From Chlamydiota bacterium (GTDB lineage: Bacteria; Chlamydiota; Chlamydiia; Chlamydiales; JABDDJ01): 64,000 bases of DNA. The stretch lies in the NCBI GenBank assembly GCA_013287645.1, contig JABDDJ010000005.1, positions 1-64,000 on the forward strand. The letters run 5' to 3'. The first letter of the stretch is position 1. Each line of letters starts with the position of its first letter. Made by a program: the position numbers and the translations under genes. The notes beneath the pieces are model-generated. The model worked only from the letters and a program-made list of their open reading frames with translations. It ran no database searches and was not told where the DNA came from. Positions 17,132-24,516 of the stretch are shown in pieces.

Positions 17132-17728
17132 ATGCCACAAGAAAATAATGAAAAGAACGAATCATTCCTAACTTTAAATGACAAGATCGATGAAACATTG
17201 CTCAATTCGCGCCGGCTCTTCCTCTGCGATGCAATCGATACAAACTCTTGTAACGACCTGATCCGAAAACTCTGGTACCTCGAAAATAAAGGGCCAGGAA
17301 AACCTATTCTATTTATCATTAATAGTCCTGGAGGCTCTGTAGACGCCGGCTTTGCAGTCTGGGATCAAATCAAGATGATCACCTCCCCTGTAACCACATT
17401 AGTCACAGGGCTTGCCGCATCTATGGGCTCCGTCCTAAGCCTCTGCGCAGCGCCCAAACGTCGCTTCGCAACTCCAAATGCACGGTTCATGATCCATCAA
17501 CCGCACATTTCTGGAGTCATTCAAGGACAGGCTACCGACTTGGAAATCCATGCTGTAGAGATACTAAAGACACGTAAAGCCCTCGTCAAACTCTATATGG
17601 AAAAAACTGGAAAAGATGAAGCAACTATCGACAATGCACTCGACCGAGACACATGGCTTTCTGCTCAAGAAGCCCTTGAGTTTGGGCTGCTTGATGCAGT
17701 TGTAAATTCTTATCGCGACTTAACATAA
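17132..17728 (+). CDS. clpP: ATP-dependent Clp protease proteolytic subunit ClpP
   Basis: The protein has 198 residues. The catalytic triad of this serine peptidase is visible: Ser in [10 protein letters not shown], His in MIHQPH, and Asp in [17 protein letters not shown]. Chlamydiae carry two clpP genes; this one, placed between glyA and dapF, corresponds in position to the paralogue encoded apart from clpX. It would form part of the Clp barrel for regulated proteolysis. Its stop codon abuts the dapF start. Confidence 0.94.
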   Translation: MPQENNEKNESFLTLNDKIDETLLNSRRLFLCDAIDTNSCNDLIRKLWYLENKGPGKPILFIINSPGGSVDAGFAVWDQIKMITSPVTTLVTGLAASMGSVLSLCAAPKRRFATPNARFMIHQPHISGVIQGQATDLEIHAVEILKTRKALVKLYMEKTGKDEATIDNALDRDTWLSAQEALEFGLLDAVVNSYRDLT

Positions 17729-18619
17729 ATGGCATATTCCTACTACCCATTGACATTCTATAAGTATTCCGGCTGCGGAAACGACTTCATCTTAATCGAT
17801 GATCGCTCCTCAGATACTCCAGAATCAATAGCCTCACACATCACTCATCTATGCCATCGCCATGAAGGCATCGGAGCCGATGGTGTCATTTTAATTCAGA
17901 ATGGCCGACAAGGCTCTGACGTCTCTATCACCATCTATAATGCTGATGGCTCTTATGCTGAGCTTTGCGGCAACGGCCTGCGCTGCGTTATCCGCTGCCT
18001 ACACGAAGATCTAGGCTTGGACCGCTCAAATTATACGATTTCCACAATGGCAGGAGTATATAATGCCAAGCTTTGTGGAGATGATGTCGAAGTCATGCTA
18101 GGCGATGCTGCCCCTATCCTAGGCCCATTTCGCACCCCCGAAGCTCCCAGCTTCCCTCTCTACTCTGTGCGCATAGGCGTTCCTCATGTCGTCCTCATCT
18201 GTCCCGATTTAGAATTTATTGATGTGCCTACCGTCGGCCGTCAAATTAGGCATAGTCAGCAATTTCAGCCTGAAGGCACAAATGTCAATTTTATTACTCT
18301 GCTTGACCAACACACTCTAGCTATACGTACGTATGAGCGTGGGGTCGAAGCGGAAACCCTTGCTTGTGGAACTGGTGGCGCCGCGTCAGCTATAGTAGCG
18401 GCTTTACATTACAAATTAAGCTCTCCCATCCATGTCCGTACTAGTGCCGGAGCCCATTTGCGTTATCACTTCCAAAACCATCAAGGTCAAGCAAAACAGA
18501 TTACTATGCGAGGAGAAGCGCGTCGCAACTTCCAAGGGATTTATCAGCTGCCTATCCAAATACCTCAGGAAAATAAGCTGAAATCTCTTAGAGAAGCCTC
18601 TTACGCACTATTCTCATAA
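17729..18619 (+). CDS. dapF: Diaminopimelate epimerase
   Basis: The protein has 296 residues. Both catalytic cysteines are present: NADGSYAELCGNGLRC and ETLACGTGGAASA. It epimerises LL- to meso-diaminopimelate for peptidoglycan stem peptides, consistent with the peptidoglycan made by chlamydiae. It follows clpP without a gap, so co-transcription is almost certain. Chlamydial DapF is known to be broad in specificity; that cannot be read from the sequence. Confidence 0.95.
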   Translation: MAYSYYPLTFYKYSGCGNDFILIDDRSSDTPESIASHITHLCHRHEGIGADGVILIQNGRQGSDVSITIYNADGSYAELCGNGLRCVIRCLHEDLGLDRSNYTISTMAGVYNAKLCGDDVEVMLGDAAPILGPFRTPEAPSFPLYSVRIGVPHVVLICPDLEFIDVPTVGRQIRHSQQFQPEGTNVNFITLLDQHTLAIRTYERGVEAETLACGTGGAASAIVAALHYKLSSPIHVRTSAGAHLRYHFQNHQGQAKQITMRGEARRNFQGIYQLPIQIPQENKLKSLREASYALFS

Positions 18620-18641
18620 CCCTTCAACTTTTAGGAATCGA

Positions 18642-19910
18642 ATGGCTAGTAAAGCTAAATTTGAAGCACAAAACCCACTAATCCTCCGCTGTCATCGACT
18701 GATGGAAGCTTTTGCAAAAGCTGATGACGAGCGCGACTTTGCTCTAGATCGTCAAGAAGGTTTTTTAATTTACATCGATCTAGACAAATCTCAAGAAGAA
18801 CTAGACATCCTCTTCAAAGAATTAAACTCACAACCCGATCGCTATGCACCCATCCCTAAACTGACTTTCTACGAAACCAAAAAAATCATGGAGGGTTTCG
18901 TCAACGAAAAAGTTTACGACATCGACACAAAAGAAAAACTTCTCGACATCATCCAATCCAAAGAAGCGCGTGAAAACTTTCTAGAATTTGTCTACGACCA
19001 TCACTCCGAATTTGAAAAATGGCAGCAGTACTATCAAGAACGTTCTCGTATCCGCATCATCGAATGGCTAAGAAATAACAACTTCCACTTTGTCTTTGAA
19101 GAAGACCTCGACCTTGCCAAAAGCGTCGTCGAAAAATTAAAACTTAACCTCTTCGAAACAAAAGTTGGAAAAGACATCCTAAACGCACGCAAAATACTCT
19201 TTACCAAAGCAAAAACCTACTACTCCAACGAAGCCCTCAACCCCAGGCCAAAGCGCGGAAGACCACCTAAACAAGCCATAAAACAAGAGATTGAACCACA
19301 GTTCACTGGAGATTTTTATATTTCTGTCTCCATCCCCATCCGCCCTTTCCTCTTTACACCTGATCATCACGGCTCTTCCAATGCATTCAGCTTCTCATCC
19401 AAGTTCGAAAGCGAAGAAAGCCTTCTCGCAAGCCGTCGTCAAACTCAATCGGAGCGCGCTATCCGCATCGAAGACTTCCAAACCAAATTAGAATCACTGC
19501 GCTCTCTCTCCTCCAGCTGGGCCAAAGTTGATCATGGTCCAGTAGCCTCTCAAAAGCCTCAAGGTAAAAAAATTCTTAAATCTCAGCGCATTGAAGACGA
19601 ATGGGATGATGAAGAAGATAATGAAGAAAAGCTTGATGTCAAAGAAAAATTTGTCCCTAAAGCAGCTGCCAAACAACCGCCTAAAAAACCCACTCCGCCT
19701 CCTCCTCCCGCTAAAAAGGCTCCTCCACCAAAACCATTCAAAAAAGCGCCACCTCCTCCACCACCACCTCCAAAGAAAAAACCCCTACCAAAACCGCCTA
19801 TCAAAAAGCCTCCTCCAAAGAAAAAGCCTCCTGTCAAGGCACCACCTGTACCTGCGAACAAAGGGCGTCCAAAAGGAAGTACTAAAAAGAAGAGAATTAT
19901 TAGAAGATAA
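18642..19910 (+). CDS. UPF0158-family protein with AT-hooks and a Pro/Lys-rich tail
   Basis: The protein has 422 residues. Residues 1 to about 195 are the UPF0158 domain (GFLIYIDLDKSQEELD; FVYDHHSEFEKWQQYYQERS), matching in position the UPF0158 gene that follows dapF in Chlamydia. After it comes PKRGRPPK (residues 203-210), a good AT-hook. The C-terminal 150 residues hold an acidic patch (DEWDDEEDNEE), long alternating proline and lysine runs, and a second AT-hook-like NKGRPKGSTKKK at the end. AT-hooks bind the minor groove of AT-rich DNA, so a nucleoid- or chromatin-binding role is plausible. The polyproline runs could instead bind proteins. Part of the glyA-clpP-dapF operon. Confidence 0.8.
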   Translation: MASKAKFEAQNPLILRCHRLMEAFAKADDERDFALDRQEGFLIYIDLDKSQEELDILFKELNSQPDRYAPIPKLTFYETKKIMEGFVNEKVYDIDTKEKLLDIIQSKEARENFLEFVYDHHSEFEKWQQYYQERSRIRIIEWLRNNNFHFVFEEDLDLAKSVVEKLKLNLFETKVGKDILNARKILFTKAKTYYSNEALNPRPKRGRPPKQAIKQEIEPQFTGDFYISVSIPIRPFLFTPDHHGSSNAFSFSSKFESEESLLASRRQTQSERAIRIEDFQTKLESLRSLSSSWAKVDHGPVASQKPQGKKILKSQRIEDEWDDEEDNEEKLDVKEKFVPKAAAKQPPKKPTPPPPPAKKAPPPKPFKKAPPPPPPPPKKKPLPKPPIKKPPPKKKPPVKAPPVPANKGRPKGSTKKKRIIRR

Positions 19911-19924
19911 CGATTAAAATTTAT

Positions 19925-20013
19925 AGGACCAGGACACACACGACCTACAGGACACACAGGACAAAAATAGTCTTTGTCGTGAGTGTCCTGTAGGTCCTGT
20001 GTGTCCTGGTCCT
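19925..20013. terminator. GGACACACAGGAC-type palindrome between convergent genes
   Basis: The arms AGGACCAGGACACACACGAC and the mirrored GTCCTGTGTGTCCTGGTCCT form a long hairpin between the UPF0158 gene and the SnoaL-like gene, which end toward each other. The repeated unit is AGGACA. It most likely terminates both transcripts. Confidence 0.7.
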
Positions 20014-20015
20014 TT

Positions 20016-20453
20016 TCACAATGGAGCTAAATGAGCACTATAATCTGGCTCCTCGCTCTGCAGCTGTTGAATCACATGGTGCAAATTAATATACGCCCAA
20101 TACTCAACAATCTTTTCATTCTCTAGACGATAGATAGAAGTCCCTCCACAGATAATGGGCTTATTCGAAGGAGGAATCCCTAAAAAAGGCCCCTTGTGTG
20201 TCCCCCGAGCATTCCACTGAACCGCTACCTTATCTCTCATCTCAAAGATATCTAAAAGCATCACACGGATATCTGGAAATGCCTCATGCCACTGACGATG
20301 CGCCTGCTCTACTGCTCTAGGTCCACGCGCCTCCCCCATTGGACTATGAATTAAGGCATCCTCAGAAAAAACTTCGTAAATTACAGAACAATTTTTGCGG
20401 TTCCAAATCTCACCCATATAGCGATTAATCAACTGCTGTCGCTCAGTAAACAT
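20016..20453 (-). CDS. SnoaL-like (NTF2-fold) ester cyclase family protein
   Basis: The protein has 145 residues with the NTF2-like fold pattern of the SnoaL/ester cyclase family: INRYMGEIWNRKN, then PMGEARGPRAVEQAHRQWHEAFPDI and VQWNARGTHKGPFLGIPPS, ending in YRLENEKIVEYWAYIN. Characterised relatives cyclise polyketides, but most bacterial members have unknown small-molecule substrates. There are no polyketide genes nearby. It lies downstream of the exported methyltransferase gene with a 24-base gap, same strand. Confidence 0.8.
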   Translation of the reverse strand: MFTERQQLINRYMGEIWNRKNCSVIYEVFSEDALIHSPMGEARGPRAVEQAHRQWHEAFPDIRVMLLDIFEMRDKVAVQWNARGTHKGPFLGIPPSNKPIICGGTSIYRLENEKIVEYWAYINLHHVIQQLQSEEPDYSAHLAPL

Positions 20454-20477
20454 GCTTCTCGCCTCCGTAACACAAAA

Positions 20478-21182
20478 CTACTTTTGAATAACTACTGTAA
20501 ACCCATTGCCTACTTTATCATCGATATCTTGAAAAGTCACTACCTTCCATTGCATTCTCTCACAAAGTGTTAAGAAATCTTCTGTAATCCACACAGAATA
20601 ATGCCCATGAAGATCCACCTCTGGAGGATTAGGATGTTCATGCCTATCTAACAACTCCTCAAAACTCGTTCTAGGACGGTCTCGATCAAATGTCCTCTCC
20701 TTATGAGGTGCAATAATATACACATAACCCCCCGGCTTAACAACACGCAGCCACTCCTTTACTGTCTTGATAGGGTCATAAAAATGCTCAACAACATGAG
20801 AGCTAATCACAAAATCCCACACATTATCCTTAAAAGGCAGATCATCTCCAGGCGAAACAATATGCACCGGAGCATACTCTCCACAAGTCTTAAGCTCACT
20901 CTGTTTAAAATCTGTCGTATAATCATCGCAATAATCTACATTTAAAGTCTTAAGTCCAAATGGATTATGCGCTGAAGCTCCTATCTCTATCCCTCTCAAG
21001 CCATCTAAAAGCTGATGTGCTAATGCGCTCTCAGAAAATTTATTTAAGGCAGGCTTTTTTTTAGGTGTAGGATGAGCTTTGGTCTTCGTTTTCTTAATAG
21101 GTTCCTGAGCCATACCAAAACTTTCTTGCTCAACACAAAGCAGAAGGCAACTCAATAAAGCGATTCGAAAAAATGCGTGCAT
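20478..21182 (-). CDS. Exported class I SAM-dependent methyltransferase
   Basis: The protein has about 234 residues from ATG 21182 (SD GGAG upstream; a TTG at 21194 is less likely). The N terminus MHAFFRIALLSCLLLCVEQ is a Sec-type signal sequence, followed by a Lys/Pro-rich linker. The methyltransferase domain has motif I RGIEIGASAHNPF, an acidic residue after the second strand (LNVDYCDD), and VVEHFYDPIKTVKEWLRVVK followed by PGGYVYIIAP. An exported SAM-dependent methyltransferase is unusual, because SAM is cytoplasmic; it could act in the host after secretion. The substrate cannot be predicted. Confidence 0.75.
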   Translation of the reverse strand: MHAFFRIALLSCLLLCVEQESFGMAQEPIKKTKTKAHPTPKKKPALNKFSESALAHQLLDGLRGIEIGASAHNPFGLKTLNVDYCDDYTTDFKQSELKTCGEYAPVHIVSPGDDLPFKDNVWDFVISSHVVEHFYDPIKTVKEWLRVVKPGGYVYIIAPHKERTFDRDRPRTSFEELLDRHEHPNPPEVDLHGHYSVWITEDFLTLCERMQWKVVTFQDIDDKVGNGFTVVIQK

Positions 21183-21302
21183 AGGATACTCCAAAAGTAA
21201 TTTTTAAAAGTGCGGTCTTCCAATCGAAGATAGAGAAATCGCGTGCATTAAAATTTAGCATTCTTTAACATTTTGGCATTATAAATTTTCAACTCTATTT
21301 CT

Positions 21303-21893
21303 ATGACATCAATAAGACCTTACGATCAATCAAATCCTTCTGAAAAACTCCGCCATCCTATAATAATTAAGATTACTGAAGCTGATCAACTGACTGTTAT
21401 TTATAAGAACATTATTTTTGATTTAGATTTTTTTGATTTAGCCAATAGTCGGCTGGCATGTAAAAAATTTTATACACTTTCTAAAGCTCTTTTTGACGCT
21501 TATCTCGACATCATCAATCACATTTGGCTAAACAATTATCCAAGCATTAGCCGGCAACATACATTTCATGAAGTCTATTTCCTTGGCCTTAAACCTTTTC
21601 TTATTAAAAAAGAGACTCAAAATGATAGTCGACTAACACCTCTTGGAGCTCGTCCTACTGCTATTCTTTCGATCGAGAATACTCAACCTGTTTACCAAGC
21701 TTGTCAATATTCTATTCAATCGGACTCTATTGACACTTTTGAAAGAAAGGCTCTTAATGAAGCTGTTAAAGTAATTCAGTTTTATCAAAAAAATCAAAAA
21801 GGCAAAGAACCCTCCAAAAATGATCATAAAGTATATAAGAAATATGCTCCCTCTTTCCTAGAAATGGCTATGAGCTATATTACCGGGTCCTAA
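21303..21893 (+). CDS. F-box-like protein, candidate host-ubiquitin effector
   Basis: The protein has 196 residues. Residues about 28-62 (LTVIYKNIIFDLDFFDLANS followed by RLACKKFYTLS) follow the F-box pattern L-P-x-E-I-...-I-F-x-x-L-x-x-x-D-L-x-x-x-R-L-V-C-K-x-F/W. The remainder is unknown and contains no leucine-rich or WD repeats. F-box proteins bind SKP1 of eukaryotic ubiquitin ligases, and related amoeba-associated chlamydiae encode many. A signal for type III secretion cannot be read here. The composition is more AT-rich than the neighbouring housekeeping genes. The fit is good but based on one short motif. Confidence 0.6.
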   Translation: MTSIRPYDQSNPSEKLRHPIIIKITEADQLTVIYKNIIFDLDFFDLANSRLACKKFYTLSKALFDAYLDIINHIWLNNYPSISRQHTFHEVYFLGLKPFLIKKETQNDSRLTPLGARPTAILSIENTQPVYQACQYSIQSDSIDTFERKALNEAVKVIQFYQKNQKGKEPSKNDHKVYKKYAPSFLEMAMSYITGS

Positions 21894-21910
21894 TATAAGA
21901 GTATGCCTTG

Positions 21911-22312
21911 ATGAAAAAAGCTATCCAAACTTCAAATGCTCCTAAAGCCATTGGCCCTTATTCACAAGCCATTGTTTCTACCTTTTCAAGTCTTATTTTT
22001 GTCTCTGGACAGCTTCCCATCGACCCCTCTACAGGAAAGATGATAGAAGGCAACATACAAACCCTAACACGCCAAACACTAAAAAATATCGAGGCCATAC
22101 TAATCGCTGCAAACAGCTCTATACAGCATATTCTCAAAATCGAACTCTTTCTTGCAGATATGAATGATTTTGCTTCTGTAAACGAAATATTCAATGAATT
22201 TTTTACAGTTCCGCCCTTTCCGGCTCGCCAAACAATCCAAGTAGCTAAACTGCCTCTTAATGCGCGTATTGAAATCTCATGTATTGCAGGAATCCCTTCT
22301 TCCAGTCACTGA
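21911..22312 (+). CDS. ridA: RidA/YjgF-family enamine/imine deaminase
   Basis: The protein has about 133 residues from ATG 21911. The family features are the start KKAIQTSNAPKAIGPYSQAI, the IFVSGQLPIDPSTG strand, and the C-terminal FPARQTIQVAKLPLNARIEI, which contains the conserved arginine and glutamate of the trimer-interface active site. RidA hydrolyses reactive enamines and imines made by PLP enzymes such as threonine dehydratase. A TTG directly precedes the ATG. The stop codon sits in the loop of a hairpin terminator. Confidence 0.92.
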   Translation: MKKAIQTSNAPKAIGPYSQAIVSTFSSLIFVSGQLPIDPSTGKMIEGNIQTLTRQTLKNIEAILIAANSSIQHILKIELFLADMNDFASVNEIFNEFFTVPPFPARQTIQVAKLPLNARIEISCIAGIPSSSH

Positions 22313-22323
22313 AAGAAGGGATT
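22291..22323. terminator. Bidirectional terminator between ridA and the GSP17M-like gene
   Basis: An 11-bp perfect stem (AATCCCTTCTT at 22291-22301, complement at 22313-22323) is followed by AAAAAGATTATTTTT. It overlaps the ridA stop codon and lies between two convergent genes, with T-rich flanks on both strands. Confidence 0.75.
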
Positions 22324-22330
22324 AAAAAGA

Positions 22331-22777
22331 TTATTTTTGCATTTTTGCTTTTTCACGTGTTGTAGAGATGTCTTTTAAACCTTCTCTTTTAAATAGATCT
22401 TGTGCACGGTCTAATTTCTCATTATTATCTGTTTGAGCAGCAATAAGATATTGACCAGCTTTTAATGACTCTTCAAACTTCTTAATCTCCATGTCAGGAA
22501 TATTTAGGCTTTTCATCGAAATGTTTGTATTAGGAAAATTTTGAGGAGTTTTAGAAGACTGCTGCTGATGTTGAGACTGTTGTTGATGTTGTGGGTTCTG
22601 TTGATGTTGAGATTGTCTCTCATTAGGATTGGATGGTCTGCTTGGCAATTGTCCAGAAGCAGAACGAGGAACTTGCACAGAAATCTCTTGTGTTGATAAA
22701 CCCATATTGCGGAGTTGATCAACAATTTTACGGACTTGATCTTCTGTCTTCGCTATGCCGTAAACTGTATTCTTCAT
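22331..22777 (-). CDS. GSP17M-like stress protein with a Gln/His-rich middle
   Basis: The protein has 148 residues from ATG 22777, which is preceded by GGAGG. The N-terminal part KNTVYGIAKTEDQVRKIVDQ, followed by LRNMGLSTQEISVQV, resembles the ferredoxin-like module of general stress protein 17M/YflT. A low-complexity stretch of Gln, His, Asn and Ser (residues about 60-90) leads to a C-terminal half with FEESLKAGQYLIAAQTDNNE, typical of the second part of that module. The low-complexity insert splits the domain. Family members are stress-induced; the biochemical role is unknown. Confidence 0.65.
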   Translation of the reverse strand: MKNTVYGIAKTEDQVRKIVDQLRNMGLSTQEISVQVPRSASGQLPSRPSNPNERQSQHQQNPQHQQQSQHQQQSSKTPQNFPNTNISMKSLNIPDMEIKKFEESLKAGQYLIAAQTDNNEKLDRAQDLFKREGLKDISTTREKAKMQK

Positions 22778-22912
22778 AAGAACCTCCAGATAGGTTATTG
22801 GTTTAATTACAGCTACAAAGCTCAACATATTTTTTTAATTTATATCTGTAAAGAGGGAAAATCCCTAAATTAATTCAATTTTTGGTAAAATTTTTAGTAA
22901 AATGGTGAATAA

Positions 22913-23371
22913 ATGAATGAAAAGACTAAAGATCTTATTACCAACCGAAGAGCCTGGCACGACTATGAGATCCTCGAAACCTTCGAAGCAGGTCTAGTCT
23001 TACAAGGAACTGAGATAAAATCCCTACGCCAGAACGGAGGAAGCCTCCAGGAAGCCTACGTTAAAACCCTCAAAGGAGAAGTTTGGCTCATAGGAAGCAG
23101 TATCCCACCCTATAAATATGGCAATGTTTACAATCACGAAGAAAAACGAGACCGTAAACTCCTCCTTCACGTCCGAGAGATCGAGAGTCTCCGTTTAGCT
23201 GTCCAGGAAAAAGGACTAACTGTCGTAGCCTTAGCGCTTTATTTAAAAGATGGTACAGCCAAAATAAAAATTGCCATTGCCCGAGGAAAAAAATTAGTCG
23301 ATAAACGCCACGCCATCAAAGAGAGAGACGATACACGACATATGCAAAGAATCATGAAAGATTACAAATGA
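22913..23371 (+). CDS. smpB: SsrA-binding protein SmpB
   Basis: The protein has 152 residues. The family features NRRAWHDYEILETFEAGLVL, then GTEIKSLR, and the C-terminal basic tail RGKKLVDKRHAIKERD are intact. SmpB carries tmRNA into stalled ribosomes during trans-translation. The tmRNA gene itself was not found in this window. The stop overlaps the rlmH start by four bases. Confidence 0.95.
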   Translation: MNEKTKDLITNRRAWHDYEILETFEAGLVLQGTEIKSLRQNGGSLQEAYVKTLKGEVWLIGSSIPPYKYGNVYNHEEKRDRKLLLHVREIESLRLAVQEKGLTVVALALYLKDGTAKIKIAIARGKKLVDKRHAIKERDDTRHMQRIMKDYK

Positions 23372-23787
23372 TCATTACTCTCTATTCCGTAGGAAAAAAC
23401 AAAGAACAATGGCTAGAAGAAGCATGCAGCGAATATATCAAACGCCTAACCCCCGATGCCATCGTCCAGACCGAATGGCTGCGCGATGATCAACAGCTTA
23501 TCAAAGCAACCTCCAAGGAGAAGCGATTACTCTGCCTCGATCCTCTAGGAAAAGAATTTACTAGTGAACAGTTTTCAAAGTATCTCATCCAAGAACTTGA
23601 AAATAGCGGTGCCCGGCTAGGATTTGTGATCGGAGGGCCCCTAGGACTCCCCAAGGAGCTTAAGGAGAAACATCCTCTAATTAGCCTCTCTAAGATGACA
23701 TTCACTCACCAATGCACACGCCTTATCCTACTAGAGCAGATCTACCGCTCTTTCGAAATCGCAAAAGGCTCCCCCTATCATAAATAA
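23368..23787 (+). CDS. rlmH: 23S rRNA pseudouridine-1915 N3-methyltransferase RlmH
   Basis: The protein has 139 residues, a SPOUT-class enzyme methylating the pseudouridine at position 1915 in helix 69. The knot region is visible in FVIGGPLGLPKELKEKH and MTFTHQCTRLILLEQIYRSF with the terminal GSPYHK. It is co-translated with smpB (four-base overlap), linking two ribosome-associated functions. Confidence 0.95.
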   Translation: MIITLYSVGKNKEQWLEEACSEYIKRLTPDAIVQTEWLRDDQQLIKATSKEKRLLCLDPLGKEFTSEQFSKYLIQELENSGARLGFVIGGPLGLPKELKEKHPLISLSKMTFTHQCTRLILLEQIYRSFEIAKGSPYHK

Positions 23788-23796
23788 ACCCCTGCC

Positions 23797-23858
23797 CTTG
23801 CCCCTGCCCGAATTTTAACCCGGGCACGCACACGGGCACGGGTTAAAATTCGGGCAAG
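23797..23858. terminator. GGGCACGGG-type palindrome between convergent genes
   Basis: The left arm CTTGCCCCTGCCCGAATTTT and the right arm AAAATTCGGGCAAG pair around a GC-rich middle with CACGGGCACGGG. It separates the convergent rlmH and the frameshifted membrane gene and should terminate both. A half copy lies at 13827. Confidence 0.7.
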
Positions 23859-23862
23859 AGAT

Positions 23863-24352
23863 TTAACTTTTTTCCTGCTTGAGCTGATAAGCATGTTGAA
23901 AGTAAATCACTGCTCCATTGATCAAAGCAGCTCCAATCGCTGTATCAATCCATCCACGCAAGTCTGTAGGTACATCCAAAACCTTAATCATTACTCCTAA
24001 ACCTATCATCGAGACCAATAAAATATAGTATTTAGCACTATACACGTGCAGAAAAGGCGTTGGGTTGGGAAAGCTTAATATGCGCTTTACACCCTGACGC
24101 GCTGACTTGCCCAAGACATATCTTCCCTTGAAATAGCCCACAAAAAGAGCAAGTACGATTAAAAAAATAACTGCTAGATCCTTCCCCCCCCACCATTTGA
24201 CCTAACGAAGTAAGAAATAACTCATTTCGCACCTTTGACACATCCATCAACGGCTCTACTAGCATTTTTAATCCAATATTCAACAAAAATACTCCCACGG
24301 CCAACCAAACTAACCCCGAAAAAATAATCAAGTTTCTATGTGAAAACTTCAT
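23863..24352 (-). pseudogene. Four-helix membrane protein interrupted at a G8 tract (phase-variable or frameshifted)
   Basis: The gene starts at ATG 24352 (GGAGG upstream) and encodes MKFSHRNLIIFSGLVWLAVG and further residues to GQMVGG, then leaves frame at a run of eight G (coding strand; C at 24184-24191). With seven G the frame continues as GGKDLAVIFLIVLALFVGYF and runs to the stop at 23863, giving a 162-residue protein with four hydrophobic segments. The downstream part alone is also an open frame. I do not know the family. The break could be slipped-strand phase variation, a recent mutation or a sequencing error; a homopolymer of this kind supports all three. Confidence 0.7.
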
Positions 24353-24516
24353 GGTAGACCTCCAATTTTTGGATTAGAGACTAACAAATCTTTCCACTAA
24401 ATGAAAGAAAGAAAATTCTCTTTAAGAGGGTATCTATAGTTCAAAATCTCTAGACAAAATTATCTCTAAAGGATATAAATTAATAATCTATAAAAATTCG
24501 AATTTGAGAATTACAA

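Noticed and set aside
19591-19957. Gly/Phe-rich antisense protein opposite the UPF0158 tail
   Set aside because: It is the complement of the proline/lysine runs and has no supporting start or neighbours.
24038-24352. Separate short gene at the first half of the G8-split locus
   Set aside because: Beyond the G8 tract the frame loses hydrophobic pattern and reads unlikely sequence, while a one-base change joins both halves into one continuous four-helix protein.
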